Part shown: positions 39,160 through 47,749 of the stretch, one piece after another
How positions within the stretch are numbered: position 1 is the first letter of the stretch
Layout: the number at the start of each line of letters is the position of its first letter
DNA from: a virus
Direction: 5' to 3' (one strand)
Virus record (IMG/VR): IMGVR_UViG_3300039191_000589
Location: 1-64,000 of that record
DNA length: 64,000 bases
Made by a program: the position numbers and the translations under genes
The notes under the pieces: model-generated
Database searches by the model: none
The model's input: only the letters and a program-made list of their open reading frames with translations
What the model was told of the DNA's origin: nothing

Positions 39160-39837
39160 ATGATAGGTAAATTAATTACAATAGAAGGTATTGATGGATC
39201 TGGTAAAAAAACCCAAACTAATCTAATAAAACAATATTTAGAATCTAAAGGAAAAAAAGTTAAAGTTATTGAGTTTCCTAGGTATAAAACTGAAGTAGGT
39301 AAAGTTATAGCTAATTATTTAAAAGGTGATTATGGAAAATTAAATGAAGTACCTAATGAATTGATTTGTATTGCATATGCTTCAGATAGGGCAGGAATGT
39401 CTAGTAAAATTAGAAGATTACTTAATGATGGTTATTATGTAATTGCTGATAGGTATACATATTCTAATTTATTTACAGCTGCAAAATTACCTAAAGATCA
39501 ACAATATAATTTTATAAAATGGATTGAAAAAATGGAATTTAAGAGTTTAAATATAGTAAAACCTGATTATAATTTTTATTTATATCTTGATCCTGAAATA
39601 GCTTATAAAAGAATAAATCAAAGAGGTAAACGTGATTATCAAGATGGAAAGGATGATATTCATGAACAAGATATTAACTTTTTATCTGATGTCACTGAAT
39701 GTTATTTCAATATTGCTAAAGATAATCCAAAATGGAATATTATTAATCAAATACAAAATAATAAACAATTATCAAAAAACCAAATTTTTAATAAAATAAA
39801 AAAACATTTAGATAAAATAATTAAAGAAGGTGAATAA
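39160..39837 (+). CDS. tmk: Thymidylate kinase
   Basis: Phosphorylates dTMP to dTDP with ATP, useful in a genome so rich in A and T. P-loop GIDGSGKKTQ (about 10-19), the DRY motif ADRYTYSNLF (about 108), the substrate-site segment YASDRAGM and a lid region RGKRDYQDGKDDIHE are present. 225 aa is normal. The distal LYLDPEIAYKR strand is conserved. It overlaps the following membrane protein gene. Confidence 0.9.
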   Translation: MIGKLITIEGIDGSGKKTQTNLIKQYLESKGKKVKVIEFPRYKTEVGKVIANYLKGDYGKLNEVPNELICIAYASDRAGMSSKIRRLLNDGYYVIADRYTYSNLFTAAKLPKDQQYNFIKWIEKMEFKSLNIVKPDYNFYLYLDPEIAYKRINQRGKRDYQDGKDDIHEQDINFLSDVTECYFNIAKDNPKWNIINQIQNNKQLSKNQIFNKIKKHLDKIIKEGE

Positions 39838-40238
39838 TGATGTTTTTAGAAATAATTTATCAAATGTTTCATTGGGCATGTAAAATGATTTTTATTATAA
39901 GTTTTTTAAGTGTATTATATGAATTAATGTACCCTGTTAAAGAAGAAGGAGTAATAGAATTAACTAAAGATGGAAATCAATATAAAGTTTGTTTTATGGA
40001 AATAAGGTGGGATAAAAAATTGCAAAAAGTACCATTATTAATATTAGGGGATAAATCTTTAAATGTTACTTTTATTAAATTTCCAACTTTACATCCCGTA
40101 ATAAAAGAACAACATAAATATAAAATTTTAAATAAAAATGAATATACTGTTATTAAAAGGTTTCCTGATCAAATTAATGAAAACATAAAAGCATTATTTT
40201 TTATATCAGCCATTTCAGGATTATTATTAATATTTTAA
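39837..40238 (+). CDS. Membrane protein, 133 aa
   Basis: Start ATG 39837 overlaps the stop of thymidylate kinase (TAATG). One hydrophobic segment at each end (FHWACKMIFIISFLSVLYEL and ALFFISAISGLLLIF) frames a soluble beta-rich loop of about 75 residues (DGNQYKVCFMEIRWDKK). No family recognised. The topology suggests a loop facing one side with both anchors in the host membrane. Confidence 0.72.
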   Translation: MMFLEIIYQMFHWACKMIFIISFLSVLYELMYPVKEEGVIELTKDGNQYKVCFMEIRWDKKLQKVPLLILGDKSLNVTFIKFPTLHPVIKEQHKYKILNKNEYTVIKRFPDQINENIKALFFISAISGLLLIF

Positions 40239-40263
40239 AGCCACTTTAAGGTGGCTTTTTTTA
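40238..40263 (+). terminator. Terminator
   Basis: AAGCCAC TTTAAG GTGGCTT and T7, ending the early/middle region. Confidence 0.85.
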
Positions 40264-40325
40264 TTTTTAATTATAATTATATTTTATAAGGATATTTAAT
40301 TAATAAAGATTATAGGAGTGATTTA

Positions 40326-40928
40326 ATGAAAAGGTTAATAAAAAAGTCAAAACATGGTATTGAAAATAGAGATGAAGCATTAACTTACATAGATGGAGAA
40401 ATATATACTGGCCCTAACCATCCTAGGATGATTGATGAATTTTTAAAAGAAAACAAAAAACAAGGGAGAAAAATAATAGAAGATTTTATAGGCAATTTCG
40501 GTCTTGATGATGAAGAAGCTCAAATACTATTAGATAAATTTGAAGATTTAGGAAGAGTTCCATCAAATGTATTATCAGCTTATAATGAATTTGAAAGATC
40601 ATCTGATTATTATCAAGAATTAGGTGATGTTCCATTAGGATTTGGACATATTGTAGAAGATGATAATGCGATATATATTGAAAAAGATTCAATTCAAAAT
40701 GTTGATTTTAATACTATAATTAATGAAATAAAAAATAATTATCCTGATTATAATGTTTATGATGATAGTAGTTATTCTAATTATGGTGGTACTCCTGAAG
40801 ATTATACTAAAGTTGCCAGCAAACAATTAATAAAACAAGCTGCTTATGTATATTGTCGTAATTGTAATTGGAGCCAAGATGATTTTTGGAGTGAATCATA
40901 TAATCCATTGAGGTATTTATTAAATTGA
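40326..40928 (+). CDS. MKRLIKKS-tagged protein, in-frame TGA at its end, 200 aa
   Basis: MKRLIKKSKHGIENRDEALT opens the protein. Residues to about 165 align with the second half of the protein at 43629 (DGE-Y, FGHIVEDDNAIYIEKDS vs FAHIVNDGLAIYIEEDS, YDDSSYS vs YNDDSYP). It then runs into KQLIKQAAYVYCRNCNWSQD, which looks like a second tag plus the start of another tagged zinc protein fused on. The stop is TGA at 40926; the same frame continues in the next feature. Confidence 0.75.
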   Translation: MKRLIKKSKHGIENRDEALTYIDGEIYTGPNHPRMIDEFLKENKKQGRKIIEDFIGNFGLDDEEAQILLDKFEDLGRVPSNVLSAYNEFERSSDYYQELGDVPLGFGHIVEDDNAIYIEKDSIQNVDFNTIINEIKNNYPDYNVYDDSSYSNYGGTPEDYTKVASKQLIKQAAYVYCRNCNWSQDDFWSESYNPLRYLLN

Positions 40929-41144
40929 GAAGATATGTTATTAAATGAAGATTTAGAAGAGCAATTTACAGATGATTGTAATTTTATTGATCAATATGGA
41001 AATTTAAGTAAAAAAGAAGTAATTATAAAAGAATTAAATGATGCTATTAATAAAATTAAAAAAATGGAATATAAAAATGAAAAACAATTAAAAAAGAATG
41101 ATAATAGATGCCCACAATGTGGAGAAAAATTAACTAGAGATTAA
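40929..41144 (+). pseudogene. Continuation of the 40326 frame after TGA
   Basis: Same frame as the previous gene: EDMLLNEDLEEQFTDDCNFI to RCPQCGEKLTRD. The CPQC here would complete a zinc ribbon with CRNC in the upstream part, so both pieces once formed one chain. ATG 40935 could start it, but only a weak GAGAAG lies upstream. The TGA stands where Trp would fit (LLN-W-EDML). Either nonsense mutation or readthrough. Confidence 0.6.
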
Positions 41145-41155
41145 AGGGGGATTAT

Positions 41156-41602
41156 ATGAAAAGATTAATAAAGAAAAGTGAAAATTCTCAATATACTGGA
41201 GCTAAATTAATAACAGTTGAAGATGATTATTTGGATGAAGTACCTGAAGATAAAGTTAAAGATACTCATGTTACTAGAGTATTAGAAGGGGTAATTGATG
41301 TTTTTGATATAATGGATTTTCCAGGTGCTAATGGTGAGGATAGAGATTGGCATTTTAATGGTGATCAAGCATATTTTGGTACCTATACAGAAGAAGAATG
41401 GTATGATTTTTTAGATGATATAGAACAAAATGGTATTAAAAAGAAGGTTTTTCTTAAGGTATTTCCTAATGGTGATATAAAAGTTATAGAAGGAAATCAT
41501 AGAATAAAAGCAGCATTACATCTTAATATTAGAAAAGTACCAATAATGATTAAATATTTTGGCAATTCACAAAAATTTGTAGATTATTTTGATAAACCAT
41601 AA
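41156..41602 (+). CDS. ParB/sulfiredoxin-fold protein with MKRLIKKS tag, 148 aa
   Basis: MKRLIKKSENSQYTGA, then an acidic stretch, FPGANGEDRDWHFNGDQAYF and EGNHRIKAALHLNI, VPIMIKYFGNSQKF. Paralogue of the gene at 34886; the catalytic-type GNHR segment is retained. The tag is again followed by an unrelated spacer. It lies two genes before the terminase. Confidence 0.72.
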   Translation: MKRLIKKSENSQYTGAKLITVEDDYLDEVPEDKVKDTHVTRVLEGVIDVFDIMDFPGANGEDRDWHFNGDQAYFGTYTEEEWYDFLDDIEQNGIKKKVFLKVFPNGDIKVIEGNHRIKAALHLNIRKVPIMIKYFGNSQKFVDYFDKP

Positions 41603-41616
41603 AAAGAGGTTTAAAA

Positions 41617-41862
41617 ATGAAAATTAAAAAAGTAATAAAAGAATTTAAAAAGTTTGATAAAGATAATGTTTTAATTAAAACTTTTACTCAAGGGTTTTGT
41701 TATGATTTTGCTTGTATTCTTAAAATGAATTTCCCTAAAGGTGAAATATATTTTATAAAGAATAGAAGGCATTATGTTTTTAAAATAAATAATAAATTTT
41801 ATGATATAACTGGTGAAGTTAATATAAAAAAAGAAGATATTTTAGAAAAAGATACTATTTAA
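41617..41862 (+). CDS. Small conserved phage protein, possible Cys/His active site, 81 aa
   Basis: ATG 41617 after AAGAGGTTTAAAA. FTQGFCYDFACILKMNFPKG, then NRRHYVFKINNKFYDITG. The spacing of a Cys at a helix start and a His before a strand resembles minimal NlpC/P60 or transglutaminase-like cores, and similar short proteins occur in other phages. No catalytic role is proven. Confidence 0.6.
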   Translation: MKIKKVIKEFKKFDKDNVLIKTFTQGFCYDFACILKMNFPKGEIYFIKNRRHYVFKINNKFYDITGEVNIKKEDILEKDTI

Positions 41863-41887
41863 GCACCTATAAGGGTGCTTTTTTTAT
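41861..41887 (+). terminator. Terminator
   Basis: AAGCACC TATAA GGGTGCTT and T6 before the terminase gene. Confidence 0.85.
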
Positions 41888-41958
41888 TGTGTATTATAAT
41901 TTTTTAGTTGAAGTTTATATTTTTTATGAAAATAAATATAATATAGGTAGGTGGTATA

Positions 41959-43611
41959 GTGTTTAATTTAGATTCTATAAAAAATGAAACTAAAGCACTA
42001 CAACAAGACATAGAAAAAATCCAAGAAAATAAAATTCAAGGAATGCCTCTTGGTGATTATATTTTTAATAAAGTTATTACAAGGGTTGATCCAGTTGAAT
42101 ATTGCGAAAGAGTTTTAAGAAATCATTTACCTAGGGAGCAAACAAAATTACATGAAAATCAAAGGATTTTAGTAAGAGCTGTAACAGATCCTAAAATTCG
42201 TAAGGTTGCAGCCTTGATGTCACGGCAGGCTGGTAAAACAGAATCAATTGCTTCTTTTACAGGTTTTTTGTTAGATAATTATCCAGGAATGAGAGTGGGT
42301 ATATTTACTCCTAGAATTCAACAGGCACAAATTGATTTAGGTCGTACTAAAGTATTTTTTCAAATGAATGAAGGATTATTAAATAATGAAATAGTAAAAG
42401 TAACAAAAGATAAACTTAAATTATCAAATGGTTCATATGCTCAAGCAGTATCTGGTTCTGATCAATCTAATATTGAGGGTTTAACTTTTGATGTAATTAT
42501 ATTAGATGAGGCTCAAAAAATTACTGATTATACTTGGTCTGAACGTATTGCTCCTATGGGTGGTGCTACAAATGCGAAAATGATTAAAATTGGAACTCCT
42601 AAAACAAAAAATCATTTCTTTGAATCAATGAAAGGTTCAGCATCAGAAGCATGGGAGTGTTTATATCGGGATTGGACTGAATGTGAACAGTTATGGGTAT
42701 TAAATCAAACCGTTTTACCTGATCATACTGATCCTGAAAGTGGAAGAGTTCGACCATATTCTACATATGTTTTAGGGTTAATGCCTAAATCCTTAAAGCA
42801 AGAATATTTTCCAAAAAATCCTGAAATATGGACAGAAGGAGAAATGTCAGTTCAGGACTTTAGAACCCAGTATATGTTAAATTTTGTAGCTTCTGCAAGT
42901 AAATTCTTTAAAACACATGAAATTGATAAATTGAAAGATGGAGATTTTCATTGGTTAGAAAGTGGTAGAAGAAATGAAACATATGTAGCTGGTATTGACT
43001 TTGCTGGTTCAAGTGCTGGAAATGCTGACTATACTCATATTTCTGTAATGCGAGTTAATGATGATGGAACAAAAGAAAAAGTGTGGGGTACAGAATTTAG
43101 AGGTAAGCGTTATCCTGAACAAATTAAAGAGATTGCTAGTATTTTTGGTGGTCCTCGTCCAAAATTTATGGTTAAAAGTATTTTTGCAGACTATACTGGT
43201 TGTGGTCGACCTGTTATCCAAACATTACAAGATGAATATGGACTACAACAATTAGAAGGTATAACTTTTAATGCTAAAGATACCTATACAAATTCTGGTA
43301 TGAATATGAAAAATATTATGTATGCTAAATTTAAACATGAATTAAATTATGATCGTGTAAAATATCCTAATCAAGAGAAATTTTTAGAAACAGCAGGTTC
43401 TGATAAAAAAGGATTTTATCATAAAATGATTGGAGAGTGGAGTGATCTTGAGATGGAGATGGGAAGAAGTATTAATAAAAGAATTGAAGCACCATCTGGA
43501 GGTCATGATGATGTATGTGATGCTGATGCTTTAGCTAATTTTGCTGCATTAAATGGTCAACAAAATCGTGGAATGCCAAAACCTAGTCAAGCTAAAATTA
43601 GTCGTTTTTAA
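41959..43611 (+). CDS. terL: Terminase large subunit
   Basis: Motor and nuclease that pumps concatemeric DNA into the prohead. GTG 41959 follows TAGGTAGGTGG. ATPase: Walker A SRQAGKTES near residues 87-95, motif with TPRIQQAQIDLGR, Walker B VIILDEAQ near 178, and a coupling motif IKIGTPKTKNHF. Nuclease: GIDFAGSS near 345, FADYTGCG, and HDDVCDADALANF near the C-terminus give the three metal-binding acids. At 550 aa it is complete and fits the Terminase_6-like group. No small subunit is recognisable next to it. Confidence 0.95.
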   Translation: MFNLDSIKNETKALQQDIEKIQENKIQGMPLGDYIFNKVITRVDPVEYCERVLRNHLPREQTKLHENQRILVRAVTDPKIRKVAALMSRQAGKTESIASFTGFLLDNYPGMRVGIFTPRIQQAQIDLGRTKVFFQMNEGLLNNEIVKVTKDKLKLSNGSYAQAVSGSDQSNIEGLTFDVIILDEAQKITDYTWSERIAPMGGATNAKMIKIGTPKTKNHFFESMKGSASEAWECLYRDWTECEQLWVLNQTVLPDHTDPESGRVRPYSTYVLGLMPKSLKQEYFPKNPEIWTEGEMSVQDFRTQYMLNFVASASKFFKTHEIDKLKDGDFHWLESGRRNETYVAGIDFAGSSAGNADYTHISVMRVNDDGTKEKVWGTEFRGKRYPEQIKEIASIFGGPRPKFMVKSIFADYTGCGRPVIQTLQDEYGLQQLEGITFNAKDTYTNSGMNMKNIMYAKFKHELNYDRVKYPNQEKFLETAGSDKKGFYHKMIGEWSDLEMEMGRSINKRIEAPSGGHDDVCDADALANFAALNGQQNRGMPKPSQAKISRF

Positions 43612-43628
43612 ATAAAGGGAGGATAAAA

Positions 43629-44483
43629 ATGAAAAGATTATTACAAAAATCTAGTGTAGAAAAAGTTACCCCTATTGAAAAATCATATAAATCTAAAAAT
43701 CAATTAGATGATTTTATAAGAGATGATAATAAAGATAACAGTGATAATAATGATAATATTGATGATGATTTTAAAGATATTCTTAAACAAAAAGAAAGAA
43801 AATTAAGAAATAATAGTCGATTAACTAAAAAATCATATCATGGTATAGATTCTCGAGATTCAGCATTAACATATTTAGATGGGGAGTTATATGTTACTAT
43901 GACCCATCCAGTTGCAATTGAAAAGTTTTTAGGTTCAAATAGAGAAAAAGGAAAGGAAATTATAGAGAAATATTTAGAAGAAAATAATATAGGTAAAGAT
44001 AGTGAAGAAGGTCAAGATATATTAAATGAATTTGAACAAGTAGGGATATTATCTACTGATATTTTCAATGCATATTCTGAATATTCAAGAAGGAAAGGGT
44101 ATTATCAAGATTTTGGTGATATTCCTTTGGCTTTTGCCCATATTGTAAATGATGGTCTTGCAATATATATTGAAGAAGATTCATTACAAAATGTTGAATT
44201 AAATACAGTTGTAAATAAAATAAAGGGAGAATTTCCTAATTTTGATATTTATAATGATGATAGTTATCCTGAAGAAGATGGTATGCCAGAAGATTATGAT
44301 AAATTAGCAAACCAACTTGATCCTGAAAGAATAAAAAAATATAAAAATATACAAAAAAGACCACGCCCTAATTGGAAATCATTAATATTAAAGACTAAAC
44401 CCCAATATTTAGTTGATAATTATTATAAAAAAAATAAAAGATTAATTAAAGATAGGGATGATAATAATGAAAAGATTAATTAA
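43629..44483 (+). CDS. MKRLLQKS-tagged protein related to 40326, 284 aa
   Basis: MKRLLQKSSVEKVTPIEKSY, then a disordered Asp/Asn stretch to about 65 and a second tag-like NNSRLTKKSYHGIDSRDSAL. From there it follows the protein at 40326 (LDGELYVTMTHPVAIEKFLG, IPLAFAHIVNDGLAIYIEED). A basic tail (RPRPNWKSLILKTKPQY) is unique. The internal copy of the tag shows that a tagged gene received a new tagged N-terminus. Located directly after the terminase, thus probably a virion or packaging protein. Confidence 0.72.
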   Translation: MKRLLQKSSVEKVTPIEKSYKSKNQLDDFIRDDNKDNSDNNDNIDDDFKDILKQKERKLRNNSRLTKKSYHGIDSRDSALTYLDGELYVTMTHPVAIEKFLGSNREKGKEIIEKYLEENNIGKDSEEGQDILNEFEQVGILSTDIFNAYSEYSRRKGYYQDFGDIPLAFAHIVNDGLAIYIEEDSLQNVELNTVVNKIKGEFPNFDIYNDDSYPEEDGMPEDYDKLANQLDPERIKKYKNIQKRPRPNWKSLILKTKPQYLVDNYYKKNKRLIKDRDDNNEKIN

Positions 44484-44643
44484 AAAATCTTATAATTATT
44501 ATACAACTCGCGATATATTTTTATCAAAAAATAAAGTTGATTTTAATTACTTTGATGAAATAAAAAGGTTGATAAAAAAAAGAAAAAATAAAAAAGATAA
44601 AAAGGATGAATCAAATGAAAAAAAACATAAAACAAGAGTTTAA
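44467..44643 (+). CDS. Short MKRLIKKS-tagged peptide, 58 aa
   Basis: ATG 44467 (MKRLIKKSYNYYTTRDIFLS) behind AGGGATGAT, inside the end of the previous gene. The remainder is highly basic (IKRLIKKRKNKKDKKDESNE). It overlaps the start of the subtilase gene in another frame and could be a packaged peptide or the detached pro-region of that protease. Confidence 0.6.
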   Translation: MKRLIKKSYNYYTTRDIFLSKNKVDFNYFDEIKRLIKKRKNKKDKKDESNEKKHKTRV

Positions 44644-45457
44644 TTCACAAGTATTTGATTATGGAATTAAATTAATTAACCCTTTTAATATATGGAAAAC
44701 AACTTATGGAGCAGGTATAAAAGTAGGATTATTAGATTCAGGTATTGATTATAAACATTCTAATTTAAATAAGAATTTTGTTAAAGGGGTTAACTTTACC
44801 TCTAATGATAAAGATGATTATATGGATTATAATGGTCATGGTACAATGTCAGCTGGGGTAATAAGTAGTTATAATGATATTGGATCTGTTGGTATTGCTC
44901 CTAATATTAATTTATATAATTTAAAAGTATTAGATAAGAATGCTAAAGGAAATATAGATAATATAAAAAAAGGTTTATTATGGTGTATAAGAAATAATAT
45001 TAAAATTATTGTAATGAATTTTGGTTTAAATAATAGTGATAATAGTCTTCATAGAATAATTAAAAAAGCTTATACAAAACAACTTATTATGGTTGCTCCT
45101 ACTGGAAATGAAGGTAAAGAATCAACTTGTAATTATCCAGCTCAATATAAAGAGGTAATATCAGTAACTGCAATAAATAAAAATTATGAAATACCTAGTT
45201 TTGCTACTATAGATAATGCTGAAATTTCTGCCCCCGGAACAAATATTACTACAACTTATCTTGATAATAAATTTATATCAGCTTCTGGGACATCATTGGC
45301 ATCATCTTATATTGCTGGAATAATTGCTTTATTACAAGGGGAAAACTTAGAAAACAATAAGAGATTTTTAAATCAAAATCAAATTAGAAAAAAATTGTTT
45401 AAACATTGTAGTAAAATAAAGAATTTTGATATTAAATATTTTAGTTTTGATAATTAA
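44615..45457 (+). CDS. Subtilisin-like serine protease (S8), intracellular
   Basis: Serine endopeptidase. ATG 44615 (MKKNIKQEFNSQVFDYG) is preferred, six bases after AAAAAGGATG. The triad is intact: Asp in VGLLDSGIDYKHS, His in YNGHGTMSAGVI, Ser in SASGTSLASSYIAGI; oxyanion Asn in APTGNEG. There is no signal peptide and only a short pro-region, as in intracellular subtilisins, about 280 aa. Situated between terminase and M16 peptidase genes, it may process virion proteins or host proteins. Confidence 0.9.
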   Translation: MKKNIKQEFNSQVFDYGIKLINPFNIWKTTYGAGIKVGLLDSGIDYKHSNLNKNFVKGVNFTSNDKDDYMDYNGHGTMSAGVISSYNDIGSVGIAPNINLYNLKVLDKNAKGNIDNIKKGLLWCIRNNIKIIVMNFGLNNSDNSLHRIIKKAYTKQLIMVAPTGNEGKESTCNYPAQYKEVISVTAINKNYEIPSFATIDNAEISAPGTNITTTYLDNKFISASGTSLASSYIAGIIALLQGENLENNKRFLNQNQIRKKLFKHCSKIKNFDIKYFSFDN

Positions 45458-45527
45458 ATGTTAAAAAAAAATCATATAATCTATATAATTTATATAGATA
45501 TGTTAATAAATGGTGGTGAAGTATATA

Positions 45528-46760
45528 ATGGAAGTTTCAAAGATTAATAATGGATTAACAATAATAACAGATAAAGATAATTCTGCTAATACAGCAACAA
45601 TAGGATATGTTATAGCTTGTGGTTCTCATGATGAAGCTGAAGATGAAATGGGCATTGCTCATTTTACAGAACATATGCTTTTTAAGGGAACTACTAATAG
45701 AAATGCTCAAGAAATATCTAAAGATATTGAAGCAATTGGTGGTATTTTAAATGCTGAAACTTCTTATGAACATACAAAATATCATTGTACAGTTCCATCC
45801 TCAGAATGGGAAATAGCTTGTGATGTATTATCAGATATGATTTGGAATAATTTAATTCCAAAAGATGAATTTAATAGTGAAAAGCAAGTTATATTAGAAG
45901 AATTAAAAATGTATTATGATAAACCTCGTTCAAGGGCAATGCAATTATTATCTATTAATATGCATTTTAATTATAAAAATAGACAATATATTGGTGGAAC
46001 TATTGAAACAGTTAAAAAAATTAATAGAGAACAAATGATTAATTTTATAGATAAATTTTATGTTCCTAGTAATATGGTTGTTATTGCTACTGGTGATATA
46101 GAACATGATAAATTAGTTAACTTTTTTAAGAATTATTGTTTAGATATAGAAATTAAAGACGAATTAAATGATTATAAAAAGTCTGAATTTAATCCACCTA
46201 AATTAAATGGTGATCAATTAGTAGAAGAAAAAAATACTATGCAATCTCATTTATGTTGGGGGTTATTTGGGGCTCAACCTAATACTCAAGAATGTGTTAT
46301 AGGAGATGTTATTGTAACTTTATTAGGTGGTAATACATGTTCAAGGTTATATCAAATTATTCGTGAACAAAAAGGATTAGCTTATACTATTACAATGGAT
46401 AATGAAGAATTTAGTGATATTAGCATAATAAAAGGATATGTTGGTTTAAATAAAGAAAATATTAATGATGTAAAAAATATTATAAAAAAAGAAATGTTTA
46501 AATTAAAAGATGAGTTAGTAACTGATGAAGAATTAGAACGGGCTAAATCATATATTGAAGGAAATTTAAAAATAGGATTAGAAACTCCATCAGCTCAAAA
46601 TGGTTTTCTTACTCAAGCTATAATAATTAATTCAGATATTGATATAGATAATTACTTTAATAAAATTAAATCAGTAACTAAAGAAGATATTATGGATTTT
46701 GCAAGAAAATATTTTAATAAAGATAATATTACATTTTCTCAAGTAATATCTAAAGATTAG
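45528..46760 (+). CDS. M16-family zinc peptidase
   Basis: Start ATG 45528 (MEVSKINNGLTIITD) follows GGTGGTGA. The inverted zinc motif HFTEHMLFKGT (HxxEH) near residue 50 and the downstream Glu in SEKQVILEELKMYYD complete the active site. The second half is the usual inactive partner domain (RLYQIIREQKGLAYT, SYIEGNLKIGLETPS). About 410 aa matches MPP/YmxG-type processing peptidases. Phage-encoded M16 enzymes are uncommon. The site in the virion module suggests work during assembly or lysate entry. Confidence 0.9.
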   Translation: MEVSKINNGLTIITDKDNSANTATIGYVIACGSHDEAEDEMGIAHFTEHMLFKGTTNRNAQEISKDIEAIGGILNAETSYEHTKYHCTVPSSEWEIACDVLSDMIWNNLIPKDEFNSEKQVILEELKMYYDKPRSRAMQLLSINMHFNYKNRQYIGGTIETVKKINREQMINFIDKFYVPSNMVVIATGDIEHDKLVNFFKNYCLDIEIKDELNDYKKSEFNPPKLNGDQLVEEKNTMQSHLCWGLFGAQPNTQECVIGDVIVTLLGGNTCSRLYQIIREQKGLAYTITMDNEEFSDISIIKGYVGLNKENINDVKNIIKKEMFKLKDELVTDEELERAKSYIEGNLKIGLETPSAQNGFLTQAIIINSDIDIDNYFNKIKSVTKEDIMDFARKYFNKDNITFSQVISKD

Positions 46761-46771
46761 GAGGGTAAACA

Positions 46772-47362
46772 TTGGCAATAGAAGATTTAGATATAGAAGA
46801 AATTTTTGATAGAGAGGTACCTTTTGAGCAAGATTATCAGGATGCAAAAGAAAATAATAATGTAATTTGGGATAAATATCAAGATAAAATTTTTAATACA
46901 ATAAATGGATTATCATATTGGAAGAATTTTGATAAAGATGAATTAATTCAACAATCATATTTGTATTTTTCAGAATTATGTAATAGATATAATCCTTATT
47001 ATGCAGGTAACTTTATTCCTTTTAATAAATATTTATTTAAAAATATAATAATTAAATTAAGAGCTTTTATTCAAAGATATTATTTTAAAAGAAAGCGTGA
47101 ACAGCCTACTGAAATATCAGACTATATGTTTAATTATATGAATAATAATGATGTATCTAAAAGTGATTTAAAAATACATGTTGAATATTTATATTCTTTA
47201 ATTACAAATAGACAAAAACAAATTTTAGAACTTTCATTAAAAGGATATAAACAACAAGAAATTGGTGAGATATTAGATATTTCTCAAAGTAGAGTTTCAG
47301 TTATAAAAAAGAAAACTCTACAAAAATTACAAAAAGTTATGGAAAAAAGAAAAGAAAAATAA
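46772..47362 (+). CDS. Phage RNA polymerase sigma factor, 196 aa
   Basis: TTG 46772 after AGGAGGGTAAACA. Region 2-like segment DELIQQSYLYFSELCNRYNP, then KYLFKNIIIKLRAFIQRYYF; region 4 with LITNRQKQILELSLKGYKQQ and the HTH EIGEILDISQSRVSVIKKKT. It would direct host core polymerase to late promoters. Late genes here lack the TTTACA-17-TATAAT boxes of the early region, in agreement with a second specificity. Confidence 0.85.
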   Translation: MAIEDLDIEEIFDREVPFEQDYQDAKENNNVIWDKYQDKIFNTINGLSYWKNFDKDELIQQSYLYFSELCNRYNPYYAGNFIPFNKYLFKNIIIKLRAFIQRYYFKRKREQPTEISDYMFNYMNNNDVSKSDLKIHVEYLYSLITNRQKQILELSLKGYKQQEIGEILDISQSRVSVIKKKTLQKLQKVMEKRKEK

Positions 47363-47370
47363 TGTTAATT

Positions 47371-47405
47371 AAAGACCATTAAGAAATGTTTCTTGGTGGT
47401 CTTTA
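47371..47405 (+). terminator. Terminator
   Basis: AAAGACCA / TGGTCTTT-type long stem with an inner AAGAAA / TTTCTT pairing, after the sigma factor gene. The T-run is short. Confidence 0.7.
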
Positions 47406-47581
47406 TGTTTTATATAGTAATTTTGTATATTTTTTTTAAAAAAGCCATTGAATTATAATAATATAATAATGATTATAATATATTATAAGGTTCAATATAT
47501 TTATTAAATGAAATAATAAGCTATTCTTGGGGGATATTATAAAAATAAGGTTATAATTTTATAAGAGGTGATTATATTATA

Positions 47582-47683
47582 ATGGAAAATAAGAATAAAT
47601 GTCAATATTGTGATACTGAAAATAAAAGTCATAAAATTTATTGTTCATATTGTAAAGGTAATTTATATAATAAAAATAATTAA
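47582..47683 (+). CDS. Zinc-ribbon microprotein, 33 aa
   Basis: ATG 47582 after AGAGGTGATTATATTATA: MENKNKCQYCDTENKSHKIY then CSYCKGNLYNKNN. Two CxxC pairs 11 residues apart make a minimal zinc ribbon. The preceding 170 bases are AT-rich, with an imperfect hairpin around 47450-47500 and no other gene. Confidence 0.62.
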   Translation: MENKNKCQYCDTENKSHKIYCSYCKGNLYNKNN

Positions 47684-47749
47684 AAAATAATTTAGTTTTA
47701 ATATAATTTATTATAATATCCCTCAAAAAATAAGAAAGGAGGATTAATA

